DNA from: Taenia hydatigena
Lineage: Eukaryota; Platyhelminthes; Cestoda; Cyclophyllidea; Taeniidae
Direction of reading: 5' to 3'
Assembly (NCBI GenBank): GCA_036345935.2
Contig: JADWOT020000008.1
Location: 2,397,114-2,461,113 of the forward strand
DNA: 64,000 nt
Shown here: positions 1-14,536 of the stretch, one piece after another
Layout of the letters: the number at the start of each line of letters is the position of its first letter
Position numbering within the stretch: the first letter of the stretch is position 1
Position numbers and translations under genes: made by a program
Notes under the pieces: generated by a model
The model's input: only the letters and a program-made list of their open reading frames with translations
The model's database searches: none
Told to the model about the DNA's origin: nothing

Positions 1-3000
1 CTCAGAGACCTGCGTCAGGAAGAGTCGTCTACGTTGATAGTGCTACTGGGAGGGTGAGAATCGTCTTAAATCCATTTTCATCCCCTCTGTTTCGTAAAAC
101 TCTCTTGACTCTTGAATCGCCTCCCTCATCCCTTGATGTGGCACTCTGATATACCTTCTGCCATTGTGCAATTCTAGCTTATCTCCGACAGCCAGCTGGT
201 TGCAGTCCCACGGCCCTTAAACATGGTGGGTAGTGGATTTAGCTCAGCCCCGGCCTCACAAGCTCCCACTGTTGCCACTTCTCCTATTGGTGGTCCTTGC
301 GGTAGTTCCACGGCCGCAGCAGCCGCAGTGATTGGTGGGCACATCGGCATCGTTCCACAAGACATTGTCAACACTGCTCCCATCCCCGGTGGTTCTAACA
401 CCACCAGCAGTCTTCCACAACTTCTTCGGTCTCGTCCACATGGACCTCCTCCACCAGCTCCTGAGGTGCTTCTTTTGCCTTTACATCTTTCTTAATGCGT
501 TGAATTGGAGGTCTTGCCTCCTTAATAATATTGCAGTCTGCAAACCTGCACTTACGCTTTTCTTCCAGAGGAGAGATAGCGTGCAACCACGTGACCGACA
601 GCTCTCTTCCAGCACTTTGGATTCTGGCATCACCTCAAAATCGGCTTCCCTTTCAAGACCCTCCTTTGATGCCTCAGCAGGAGGTTTGGAGGAGGATGAG
701 GAGTTGCCTCCACCACCGCCACCTCCACCAATGGAAATGGAAGATCCTGATCCCGCTCATCCCTTCCCATTTAATGTCATACCGGTAGAGGGAGATTTTG
801 CAACACGACGACCAATGCAGGCCTCATGTCTCAGTTTAGCAGCGCGGAGTGTGAGATCGAGCTGTCAGAGTTTGCTGCCGACGGATAATGAGGTAGGTGG
901 TAAAGTACTACTAACAAACCTTATAAGTAGGGGCGAAAATATTCTATAATCTAATAAGTGAGGATGAAACATGCTATTTCTGACCAAGTGATGGGGCGCT
1001 GTGTCGTGATGATTATTTCCCTTAGAACAAATTGTCTCAGGTTCGGGCCCCATGCTACTGACAAATTAGTGAGTAGCATTGTTAGTCATGATTTTAAGTC
1101 GTAGTATTCCACTCATAAACGATGTTTGGGAAAATGACGGGCTCCTAATTTTATGCTTTTGATCCGCTCTCCCGCCGTATCACCTATTGACAAAGCACTT
1201 TATTTGAGAGGTGTCACCCAAAAACTTAATCATCGTAGGTGAACCAACCCATCAATAAAGCCATATAAACGAACCAGAAATGTTTGACTGGTTATTTTAT
1301 AAGAGTGCCTTTTGACGATGCATATTTTGCGGCTTTAGTGACCGGCTGACGTAGTACTTATCCTTTCACGCTTTATGGTGGCAAGTTACCGCAGTGAACT
1401 ATGCGAGAATTATCTCCGCGATTTTTTGGTCACCTGACAACGTCTTAATCTGCTCTCCTTATTTCTCTCTTTTGCCTTTTATTGGCACTTAACCGCTGAT
1501 TAATTTATCTGCGTAGGTTATTATTAGGTCCTCACACCATAAAAAGGTAATAAGTCTTCAGACATCACCTATTGTTTACTACCATCGCAGAATACTGTAA
1601 ACAATTCCTTTTATGATGCCGTTGCCTTGACTCTTCTGTTACTATGAAGCACTGTGAATTTAGTCGCTCACAACAGATGTCTCTTTCAGTAGTTACTATC
1701 CGATCCTGTTATAGGTCAGTCCCCCGTAAATCAAGTTTAGAAGAGGACTTAAGAGCTAATAGTAGGACACTGCGCTATACAATCTATACAATCTAAAATT
1801 ACCTTTTATAAACCAAAAGAAGAACTGGAAGAACCTGTCTACGCCTTTCTGGGTTTCAGGATCTCGATGAAGATGGAGAGGAGCTGGAAAGTCGTTCCCT
1901 CTCCCACCGTCAATTCGCTTCTCGTAGCGCCAGTCTCCACCGTCCCTTGGCAAAGCGCGATCGATGCGCAGAGGCCTCCACCATCACTCAGGATGATATG
2001 GCCACTGCACTATCAGCGAATCGTAGTTCTACGAATTCCTCCGCTACCGGTAGTGTTGTTGCCGCTACTTCTTCCGCATCTTCTCGCAGCCTCGTCTCAC
2101 TCTCCTCCAAATCTCGTCGCGAGGACCGATCTTTACGCTCCTCTCGACGGGGATCGATGTCAGGCAGTTCCAAAAACTTGGTAAGCACACTTAAGCGATT
2201 CTTTTGTAGTGTTAAATGTCACTTCCAAAGACGTGTGGCAGGGAACACCGGCATTAAAGAGCAGTTCATCATTAAGGTGGTGGTTGGACCTGCGGCCACT
2301 CACTACACATTTAGACAGCGCCCAATTTGCTGCAAATTGTTCTTATTGCTACTTAAAGAGCAGGATTTGCATATTTCTTCTTTTTGTTTTTTAGCCAAGA
2401 GCTCCAGCAAGTGTCGCCTATCACCTGCTGCGAGAGCTGACAATGACAGAACGGACATACAAGAAAGACTTGGATGTTGTTTGTGAGGTATGAAGTTAAA
2501 ATTTCGTAATATGACCAGCCTTTTTTATTTATAAATAATAGACGGTTTCATTTTGGTCACATATATGCGACGCATTTGTTGCCTTTACTGAGCCCAGTTA
2601 AGCATATTTTAATGAGTTAAGCGTTACATTATTCTACAAGGTTTTCCAATTTTGGTCATTCATAATTTTTCTTGGTGTTTTTTGGAAGCCTGGTTTATTC
2701 TTCTTTAACCTTTGGGTTTCTGAAGTGTTTTCGTTCACTTGCCGGGAATAAAACCATAGTCTCTCTTACATCTTCAAACCTTTTTCAACTCTATTAATCA
2801 AGTCTAATTTTATAAGGGAAAAAATATGTTTTCCCTAGAAACAGTGAATACGTGAAGAGGAGGAAGACGAGGAATAGGAGGATGAGGTTGCTTTTTCCCC
2901 ATCTGACAAGTCGGTTGTTCTGTCATCTTGCGGTAAAAATGGCTGTAGAAGTTCTAAATTTTATTTAAGCACTGTAGGCTTATGTCTGAGGGTAAACTGT

Positions 3001-6000
3001 GGTGGACACGGAAGGTGCTTAGTCGTTCAACCGCCTAAAGCCATTACTATGAGGCGTGAAGACGTAGTGAGGCCTTAAATTTTAGAGGTGGCGGCTAAAG
3101 ATGCTCTAATTCACCTATGGTGGGTTTATTTACGAAGACTTCACTAAGAAATGTCTTAATGACGGACGGCTGGATGTGCCATTGTCACACTGTGGTGTAT
3201 TTAACGCTCGATGTCTGCAGATTGGAGATATACCTCGGTGTTGGATTCGTTGTCACACGCCGTCGAACACGTGCACGCAACGCGAGTGTTACACTCCCCC
3301 CTAGCTGTGGTGGTAAAATTCGCCAACCTTCTTTCCTCTCGTTTCCCTTTTGGGGTTAGAAAACCTCGACTCTCTCTCTCTTAAATTTAATCCTTTCTAT
3401 CTCTTTTTCGTTGCATTCTTGTCTCTAAGGTTTTGCTCATTACTCTATTGGCCAACTTTCCTGTGCCATTAAACTCCTCCTCGAGTCAAACAATAGTATC
3501 ATCAATTGTTTGCTTTTTTGAGAAAATAAATAGTGTTCCAGTAATACTGCTCAGGAATTGAAGCATTGCGTATTGATGATTTAAAAGGGCAACTTTTAGG
3601 TCCAAAAGTGCGCAGTTTTGAGGGCCAAAATCTTCATCGAAATGGCCACACTTGGCAGTGCCAATTTATCTCTCCTCTTATCTTCTACCACCATCCCGCG
3701 TCAAAGTAGCATAACTGACTCAATCGACGAGGCCTGTCCATTGGGTTACTAATAACAATGCTAATCAAAGCAAAAATGCAATGAAATTAAGGCGAGTTGC
3801 GAGTAGTCAATCGCGGATTGCTTTGAGGTTTCAAAATACTCAACTTGTATGTGCACTGACACTTCGGGATCGCTTAATATTAAACGGAGCGCTCTGTGAA
3901 ACTTTACGGTTGTCATTACTTCAACTCAGCGTTCGCACAAATTTGCAAGCTTGAGATCCTGCGATGCTGTGATGATCATCTTGACCTTTAAAGAAACTTT
4001 TGCGGATGCTGCATACCTGCACCATAAAACATCATCTTACTGGCATATAGACGAAGTAGTGGGAAACTCCGGCTGGGGATTTTGAATGAGCTCTAGGCAG
4101 ATGGAATTCGGCCCACATCCATGCAAGTTCCTGCTAAATGGGTGGCTACTTCAACTAACAGTGCTGCATCGTTTGCAACAAACGTACCAACATGAGGAAG
4201 AGTATGCACAGAGGAAAGGAATAAACAAGTGATGGAGTGGATGAACAATTAAAAGTTAGTGAGCTCTAAGATGATACTAATACAGATGATCAAAATTGAC
4301 TGTTATCACAGTTGTTCTTTACTTGTGTTCGTTGGTAAAAAGGCTGATTTTACTTACCGAAGCGAGCGTCCACCCAAGTACCTTCAAAGGCGAAAACTTC
4401 TTGATTTGCATAAGAGTCGAGTGCTAACACATTCACTAACTCAATTATGCTGAACAGGTGAAAAGAGCTGTTATTTTACCATAATTCATCCCCCTTTATC
4501 GTCCAATTGAGGTGACACAGACAGAGAGATGGATAGATACAAGTACATACGAATCCGCATGGTGAGATTGGCGAACCTCCTTCTCTAAATCGCTTCCCGT
4601 CCCCGCTTTTCCTCTAATTTGCTAATCACTTTGCGAGGATACATTTCTTCACCATTTGAAAGTCCTTTCATGCAGTTGGAAATCGCTTTAATTGCCAACG
4701 TCGAGACTAATGAGAGCGATTGCTTAATTGTCCTCACACCACTTGTGCCCACCTGAACGAAGCTGTGTCGCCACAATCAAGTGAAGCATTTCCTCTCCAC
4801 CTCAACCGCATAAAGAGGGGAGGTCAATTCAACTGACCGCGGAGACGATTATTAGAGAAGATGCCGCTACCCATTTTGCCGCCATTTTATTCACTCAGGT
4901 GTGGAAGCAGCAAGAAAATTGCATTCCATTAATCAGCACATTTCATTTTAGAATGCAAACTGTTAATGGATTCACTTTCACGAATAAACTTTTACTCTCC
5001 TTTGTCAATTCACTTATGTGTGTGTGCCTACTCTATACTCCTTTACTGTAAACACGCATTCTACAAGACAATGCAGTTTCTTTCAAACCATCCTTCTAGC
5101 AGACGACGGCACACACATGAAGCCAACTGTGACACCTCCACAAGACATTGAGGTAGTGGAAATTCGAATTATCTTCACATTATCTTGCAACGAGTTCGTG
5201 AGTTCGAAGGAGTCGGCGTTGAACTTCCTTTGCAACGTCTCATTCTCATGCTGATACTAATTCCACTTTTGTCATTCGTCATTCAACGGTGGCAGTAGTA
5301 GTGGATAGTTTTTGCCATCCAATGAATGGAAGCTCAATTTATCGTTTTGCTTGGCGAAAACAGATTTTTCTGACGAAAATCTTGAATAAGTAGGAGGGGT
5401 CTACTTTAAAATGATATTTTGAGTTTTGTGAGTCTTTGTGATTCCGTCATGTGATGAAATTTTAAGAATAGTCGACGAGGTGAAATGTGTCGAATTTTAC
5501 AATCCACTACTCATCTACAACCACCGTTGTGCTATAAAAAACGTATTAAAGTTTCAAAAAATGATTATCAGACCACTGTTCTCTCTATGAGGGAAGTGTC
5601 GTTCTTGCACCATCTCGATTAGATTCGTCTACCTGTCAGGTGGGTTAACTCTTCTGGCTAACTAGGCGACCGATTACTTTGGCGTTCTCAACCGGTACTT
5701 TGCCAAATTCGGATAAATTGTTAACCAATAACTGCATTTTTTAATTTATCGTTATTTAAAATGGAACAGCACCGATTCAGCGTTCTCAAAAATCACCTCT
5801 GAGATTGCTGAAATTTTAAGAAATTATTGGTGGGTAATCGCTTGGCAAAGGCAAAGTTCGTTCCATTCCTTAAAATAACAAAACTTTGGCGGCATTATTG
5901 TTTTGCTTCTGCTACGCAATTCAGTGAATGTGAAAAGGCGGGATTTTTTGGCGCTTCGCCATTCCCAATTGTGGGGATCATCGGGAAGTGCGTCGTTCAA

Positions 6001-9000
6001 ATTCGTCTCCTACATTGCTTGTAGCTAATTCCCGCATTTGTGTATAGTGATATTATTTTCATAAGCAGGCGTCTTTCTGTCTTAAAAACCCATTGATTAG
6101 GATTGCAGCTTTTTGCTTTCTCTTTTTTTCCTGTGTTTTGCTTCAACCAATCACATTTTCCATTGTACCAGCCTTTTAACCATTAGTGTGCCAAGCTGAA
6201 CTTATCAGCCAAATCGCGTGGCTCCTATTCTCAAGGAATTACATTTTCCCGAGTTATGCTTGTTTGGAACGTATATGGTGCGTTAAAATTTCTTCTATTT
6301 CTCTTAATATGCTAGCTAATTATTTTTTACTAAATATCAAAAATTGACTGGTCACAGAGCTAACAATTCCCTGCATGATGACTAACCCACTCCCTCATTC
6401 TCATCTACTTCCCAGATTACTCAGCGTGTTTGATTCGAGTTAAATTCCTGCGACTTTTTCTTTATTTTGTAAATTTGTAATCGAGTCTCCTTAGTTTTGG
6501 CTCTCAATAGATCTGATCCGACGTTTGTGATTCGCCTTTTAAAACGGACCAATGGTAGGGCGAACTTTCAAGCACTAGCCAATCACATCACCACGTGCAA
6601 TTAAATTGATTTCCAGTTGGTTTCCTGTCTTGGTGAATTCATTGATTGTAGGATTTTTCTTAATTGGAAACAATGTGGTGAATTTTCCTTTAATCCTGGT
6701 CGAATTTCATCGAAGTACCATTACTTAACTTGCTGGACAAGTATTTAGTTCGTAAATTGCATCATTTCGTACGGGCTGCTAATCTAACCCCATTAACAAA
6801 AATGCGTTTTATCGCTGTGATTTATCTAATGCGTCTACTGTCTTTTTTCACCTTTTCCTTTGTATAGGGTTTCCGTGAGGCATTCAATGAAGAATCGAAG
6901 GACTGCGCCACTGTGGATTCCGTCTTCTCCAAACTCTTCACCCTCCTTGATCCACTACGAGCTCAAGCAATTGACTTTCTAAATGAACTTGAATCCCGCT
7001 TTGCTGCTTGGTCCACACGCCTTGAGGGCACCTCACGGAGCTCACACCGTCATTCCACCTCTGCTTCGGCTGTCACCTCTGCCTCAGGCCCCGCGTCCTC
7101 CGCTTCTGCCTCTGCCACCAGTGCCGATGTCGATGCAGACTCACCGACAACGCCGGTCCGTATTGGCGATCTCTTCGTCACGAATCTCAAAATGTTGCAG
7201 GTGGGTTCTGCATTCTTCACTACTTGTCCCTTATGGGAAAATCCCTTACTTCCATTATCTCTGAATAGTTGATCAATTAGCATGCGTTCATCTGCCACTT
7301 ATTTGCTTATTATTTGTTACCACCCGCGATACTGAAGCAAACTTTACATCAAAAACTTAACTTAAGCCCATTTTTTCATAATTTTGTATCCTTACGAACT
7401 CACTCTTTTGAGGATGGTACACTAGCCTTTACATCTTTTAACAATCAGAGCATAAAATCTGTAAACAAACGGAAATGTCTGTACAATTTGTATATTTAGG
7501 TCATTTTGACTAGTATACAATACATTCTCCGTAGCTTCAGCCATAAGCAACAGACGCATATTTGCTCATAATGTCTGGGTGAATCGAACGTCCAGTAAAA
7601 TATAGTTGTTTCAACAAATCTTCTACCGCTACATTCCTTTGGCCATTATCACGGTCATAAGCCATGCGAGTGTAGCGACTGGGGATGACCGACCCCTTGA
7701 ATGCCCAAATGTAATGGTAAGAATGCTGGCTCAGAGCTTTATTTCTTTGTCTCAGTATAGTGTCAAAATAACAGTGTCCCGATGGGTATTGAAACATCTT
7801 CGCTGTTATATCATGAAACCAAGTGATTTCATAGGGGTTTTTTTGGCAACAAAAGTCCTTAAAAATATTTTTATATATTTCTTGAAACAAGTCGCCACCG
7901 GTACAATCCATCATCTCCTCACAACAAGACGGAAATCAGCTCCGAAAGAGTCGCATTTTAAGGAAGGCTTTCCAACTCGCGGAAATAGGTTTTGAAGAAT
8001 TTGGAGATGAGGACGAGGTCAAAATGCTACCTCCTGTCGTTTAAATTCTTTCACAGTCAAGCTTTGCTGATAGCAGATTGAGGTCTTAGCATTTTATGTT
8101 CTGCCATGTCATGCCTTATATGATCGGCGTCTTCTTCCACCTAATTCTACCAGGTGGACTGATCTTGAGAGTCATTGTTTTTCGGCCCAAAGCGTGAAAT
8201 CCATTGTGGAAAATTATGCAGCTCACCACACACTCTGACAGGCCGACAAACAGACAATATGAGTGTAGACTTGCGTGAATAGAGTGGTATCCCCCTCCCC
8301 TCCCCGAAGAAGTTTTGTCGAAGAGTTTTGTGAGTAGCGGATCTTTGTAAAGAACCAAAAACATGGCCATTTAATCAATGAATCTTGAAATGCAAAGCCA
8401 TTTTACACCATAGATCCATCAGAAACTATTTAAAAATCTGGTAGGAGCGTATGGTACTACATTGTCTCTGGAATACATATACGGAATTTAAAGATAGGCA
8501 ACGACGGCCGTGGAACCGAGTTGCAGACCAATTCGAAACATCTGCATTGCACGCAATATCACTTTATAATAGGAGGATTCAAAAGAAGATGAGTATGGCG
8601 GGAATTCGCAACGGTGTATGGCATATCACTGACAGACTGACACCTCAGCCACAGAATTTTCAGTCCTTTACTAATAACAACAACATGACCTAGTGCAAAT
8701 CGCACAGGCCTATTCGATCAACCTGTGCTGGGAGTTCGGAGGATGTAAATCTACCAACATAAATTGTGTAATTTTGCATGGGGCTCATTTTTTTTTACTT
8801 TTAGTATGTAAAATTTCAGTAGCCAAAAATGGGGAAATTCACCTGATTGGAAGGAAGTAGCACAACTCGCACTTTTTATTTCTTCAAGTGTTATTGCATT
8901 TCACTTTCCACAATGGGATTCCCCATGCAATGGGTTTGAATAATCAACTAGTGATTGGTCAATAATTTAGATCAATAATATTATAAGCTCAATTAAATCA

Positions 9001-12000
9001 TTCGGTTCCATAAATTAACCAATGGAAAAGAGAGCGTCATTTCATTGGCCAGTCACATTGAGACATAGCTTCGTACTCCTTTCTGATTGGTCAGTTTAAT
9101 TTGAACCTGATATAAATGTTAAAAACCAACATTCTTGCCATTTTTAAAAAACTTCCAACATATTTTAGAACAATGAAATTTTAATATGGCTATTCAATTT
9201 CATTATGCTCTAAAAATTTCTAAGCATTCTTGTTTTATGAAGGTCATATGTGCCAGTTATTCCGATTCGGAACGCAAGGATACGGGAGGCTGGTTTAGTG
9301 TTTAGAGACACCACTAAATTGACATTGGTAACGAATTCTTTTTAAGCGTTTTAGATTTGATTGGCTGCTATATTAACAAGTCGTACCCCTATGCTTGGTA
9401 AATTAACCATCATGTTAGCTGTACCATGAAGCCTTTAAAATCGCCTCCAGCATCTGCCTCATTGTAAAATCGTTCCCCACGGTGCACATATCGCTTGAAT
9501 GTGCGTAGTTGTTTTTCTTAGCCCTGTGATTTTCTACATTCCTTTCCATCGTTTTAAGCTCAGTAGCCGTTTTATGGGCGCACGACTAGGACGAACCCAC
9601 AGCTACTGTTAGCTGACACAAGCGCCACATCGAGCCGCAATTGGAGACCATTCGATCGTCACTTATATGTGGCACCAATAAAGGGCGCGTTAGCATTCCA
9701 GTATTTCTTACATTAACTACTTTCCATGTTTTCAATCCTTAAATCGACCCTGTTCCCAAACCTCTCAATTAATGGTGTTGAACCTTCCGCATAAAACATT
9801 AGTGGGCGTGCGAGAGGGTACAGTTTTCTCACCAAAATAAAAAAGCTATTCAGATTTGTAACAAACTTTTAAATTCTGGCCTTTTTGATTGAATTGTTAT
9901 TCTGGCACTCGAGGGATTTTGTCGCAAACGCAATCGGAGGAATAACGAAAAGGCAATTTTTCGCGTCAAAGAATCCTCGTTTGAAGACTTGTCTCCTAGT
10001 CTAATCTTCCTTTTTTTCTTTAGTCTGAATTTTTAGAAGCCCGACTCCATTTTTTCTCCAAGTTCTTGCAATCTCATCCATCCCTTTGGCACTATTGTAC
10101 TCGTTCTGTAGGCTTTCCTGTCGCTTTAACTTCATAAGGAAATCACTTTCCCCGAAGATGACTTTTCGACATTTCTTTGAAAATCGCACATCTTTTATGA
10201 TTAATAATTTATTTAAAGGTCAGATTCTACTACATTATTTCATAGAGGTAGAAGAGTTCGCAAGATAGCATCGTTTCATCTTCTTCCATTTGACCAAACA
10301 AGTTCAAATCCTCTCTTTTGTCATTATGCCTAATTTAGTGTCATCAATTAATGAAAGACAATGCCATTGCCAAAATATATTCACTCGACTCTTTGCTCTA
10401 CGAACATTCTTGCTTCTCGGAAAGTGAAGTAATGATCTGTTCAACTGATTATCTTGAATTCAACTAACCATTCACGTATCGCCCAAGACGTTTAACTTAT
10501 TATAGCATCTTGGACATTGACATTTTTAAAAAACTCATTGAATTATCAGCTGGCATACACGGGGAAGGATCTCTAGTGGGTTGTAGCCAATGACAAGGCG
10601 ACCTTAAATTTCACTGACCAATCACAGCATTACTTGTCCATTTACAGCTCTACCGATCGTATTTGCGTGAAACCGAATGCCTAATCATCGATTTGGAGCG
10701 GCTAGTTCGAAGTCGTGCCTCATTCCAGTCAAAAATGCAAGCTTACGAGGCCCAGAAGTCCTGTTACCTTCCATTTTATGCTTTTCTGCTGAAGCCAATG
10801 CATCGTCTACTCCAGTATAGATCTGTGCTGGAGCGTCTGATGCGGCATTACAATGAATCGAATCCGGATATGCAAGACTGCAGAGGTTTGTGATTCGTTT
10901 ATTTAAAATAAAAGTGATTTTAGCCTAAAATTCAGCGACTGCCATCGTCAAGTGCCTTTGAACTCTTCAAAGTGTTTCCAAAAAACAAGCCAGAATCCAT
11001 AAAAATTAGTCGCCGTTTTAGAGGAATTGAATTGGTAACTGCAGCAGCTTTAGAGATTGCTTATTTTCGCGCTTATGAGGCATTTGGCATGTAAGGTCGT
11101 GAAATTACTGATGCCTCTACTTGTCCCTAAGGTGACCTTATTTGGGAGTGTGTTCTCCTTTTGGGTGTCAGTAATTGTCATTTTAATATTGCCAACGCAT
11201 TCGCTAAAGATTTTATGCATTATTTGTGCCTGTTTATACTACTGCTGACACGGGTATGGCTCAAAAATTGTCAGTTTTTTTCACAATATCGAAGTGATCC
11301 TTATTCCATACTGAGGTCCCAATTCCTTCCTCCCTATACACACACCTTCCTCTGGCTAACATTCGCAATTTCCTTGGCTAAAAGTCAGTGGAAATGTCAG
11401 AGAGACGATAGGATCTGTCGCTTTTTAATAGCAATGAGTGAGCCCTATATCTATTAATTTTATGACCGATCCCTCTCTGGAAGTAATTTAATATTTATCT
11501 ACCTGTTAGCCCGAATACAAAAGCGGATGAATTTGTGACTTCAGCATGCTTAACACAATCACAAAAGTCGTATCGAAGTGCTCAACCTTCTCATCTTGTG
11601 TAGCCCACCCCCACGCCAGAGGCCGATGAACTGCTCCCCACGCTTTCGTAAAGTCTTCTTCGTATAAGAAACATTGAGGTCTAAGCAAAAACATTGTAAT
11701 AAAAATGGCAAAGACTATTAGCTTTAGACGCGATTTCCTGTTACATATGTACACACGCTCATTTCAAGGTTCAACTGGTGTCTAGAACGCAGCTTCAAGG
11801 CGAACAAATCTGGCACCACGGCTAAAAAAATCCTTGATGGTCTGCTTCACGCAGTTATTAGTGCTTAAATTGTGATAATTCTGTATGCTTCAACCGTTTT
11901 TATGATGGCCTTCTCCCTGGAGTAAAGTCATGTGCCCAAGTTCCGTCATATGTAATGTTGAGTTTCAGAAAATCCGGGCCTTCATTGTTAAAATCCTTTA

Positions 12001-14478
12001 ATAGGAAAACTACCGTACCTATCCGTTCTACTCTGATAATAGCGGTCGACCGGCTGTTGGAAGCATTCATTTGTCTTACGGCTGAGCGGATGGAGGTCGC
12101 ATCACCTAATCACACTGAGTTTGATGTCTTCTCTCCGCCTTATTCTACACAGAAGCCTATTTTCAAAGGTGTTTTTTTTTCATCACACCTGGTTTTACGT
12201 TCACGCTTAATAATTCTGCTGCTCCTCATCTTGATTAACGGTGTTCGGACTGACTCACGACATGGGCGACGCGTTTTTCCCTTGCTGTCGAGTGTGGTAA
12301 CACCACGGTAGCATCCTACCTTACCCTATGCGCATAAATTTAAGAGCCAATTTTACTAGCACACTCATTGGTACTTCATTTTCTACCTTAGTCGCTCACG
12401 CACGCCTTCTGGACACCATACAATCCCAATGGGACAGTTATAAGCGCTGCGAGAATCTTTACAAATCCCTTGAGGTGGAACGTGATCTCGTGGGTGTGCA
12501 AACGACGAGCGAGGCGACGACCGTAGCGAGCTCGGGCTCTGGAAGAGAAAAGCCAACTGGTTGGCTTGCTTCGCGCTCCCGTCAATTTATTCGTGAGGGC
12601 CTCCTCCAAAAGCTTTCAAAGAAGGGCTATCAACAGCGCATGTTCTTCCTCTTCTCCGATCAGCTCATCTACGCTAGTCGAACCAATGCGCCATTTCTGC
12701 AATTTAAAGTGAGTTTGACCCAAGGTTCTTTTTAGTAAAATAAAGTAGAAAATTAGGAATCAAAGTAATGTCTACTTAGGGTCATTTCAGTATCATAAAA
12801 CTGCCTATCATTTATGAGTTGGAAATGTGATAAGTTGGTATGCCCTGGTGCGCTCTACTATTGTTCGATCGCTGACTAATAAATGCAAAGGAGAGACCCT
12901 AACAAAACACAGGCGGCGATGTGATTGGTTAGTACATAAAAGTCAGCATTGTCATTGGTCAGTTCTGAGAGCAAATCACAATTAAGGCATTCCGTTACAA
13001 AACCGTTCCATCGTTTTCCAATTTTCTCGTAATTACTGACAAAATGAATGGAATTAACTCGATGCAAATCCCTCATTGAAGCCTGTCCTAGAGCAAATAA
13101 GATTATTTGAAATAGATTTTTAGCTTTTCAATTAAAAACTTATCCCAACGGAAAGGGAATACAATTTTCCGTCAGGCTGATAATGGATTGCTAGATTCGG
13201 AATAATTGTATTTTATCAATTCTAAAAGGGATAAACTTAGACAAAAAAACTAACCAACCGCCTTTTTCAATCGAGCCATCAGGAGATACCGATTTGTCCA
13301 TCGTTTTTTTCTACAGAAGACATTTTTACTGTGCATATTGTGTAATCTCGCACATGCCAACTTAGTCCATCTAAATACAGCTTGATAGCGTTGATGCAGA
13401 ATTTGGGAACTTTACGTTGCACTTCTGTGTAGCCCTTTTAATTTGGTGGGAAAATCGCACTCCCCTGCACACCCACTAAAATTATACTACTGATTAGAAG
13501 GTTTGCCATTTGGACCGTGCTAAGGGTTTGAAACATGGAAACTGGTAAATGGAATCGGCGGTGAAATGCTAACGCGGCGTCTACGAAGTCACATATACGT
13601 GACGCTCCGATGTTCCTAATATTGTGTGATCTGACGTGTGTCTCCTGATAGTAACTGCGACTTGGGCTGTTATGTGTCCTAAGATGATTAGTTTAAGGAT
13701 GACAATTCGGGGTTAAGAAAATCTTTTCATGCTTTGCCATATGTGGGAAAAACGTGCTCTATGGATCGGTTTTGCTCCATGACAGACGCTTGAAGCGAAC
13801 TTGAAAGTATCTTATAGCCATCATTATAATTTGCGCCTTGCCAAACATGGAGGACTAGATTTGAGAAACCAGGTTTTCCTGACCCTGCTCGCAAGGGTAA
13901 ATCGTTTGGAAAATTTGCGGCGTCCAACTAAGGAATATTTCGAACCAACACATTTTGCGTTATGAAAGCAGCAAACAAAGTCCCACAAAGTCTTGTCTTT
14001 TCATGCACACTTAACTACCTGTCAGAGCCGAAACAGCAATGCTGTCTACATTCTATTACTTTAAGGGAGTAAGCAAAATTCTTCCTCTTAAGTATGAATT
14101 CCTACATTGTAATCCAACATTTAAAAATATTCAGGACACTGCTTAAAGGTAATCCCATCAAAAAAACCAATTGTCGGCCAAAGTCACCCACCTTTAAAAA
14201 AAAAATCGTTTGGAGGTCAAGGTATTTGCATTTCTTCTTGGTCGTTAGAGTAGACGCGAAGTTGAAAAGCCATCGGTGATGCGATTCTAATCAGGAAAGG
14301 ATATTGTGGGAAAGGAAAGCGTCACAGAGTGATAAAACGCATGAAATAAGGCTTAGATGAGTATAAAAAAGGTATCCTCAGGAAGGGATTAACAAACTTA
14401 GAAGGAAAGCGAAGAGGAGGAGATTTAAAAAAGGAAATTCGTCAATCCAACCATGCTGATTGGTAAGTACCCGTGTCG

Positions 14479-14536
<58 letters not shown>

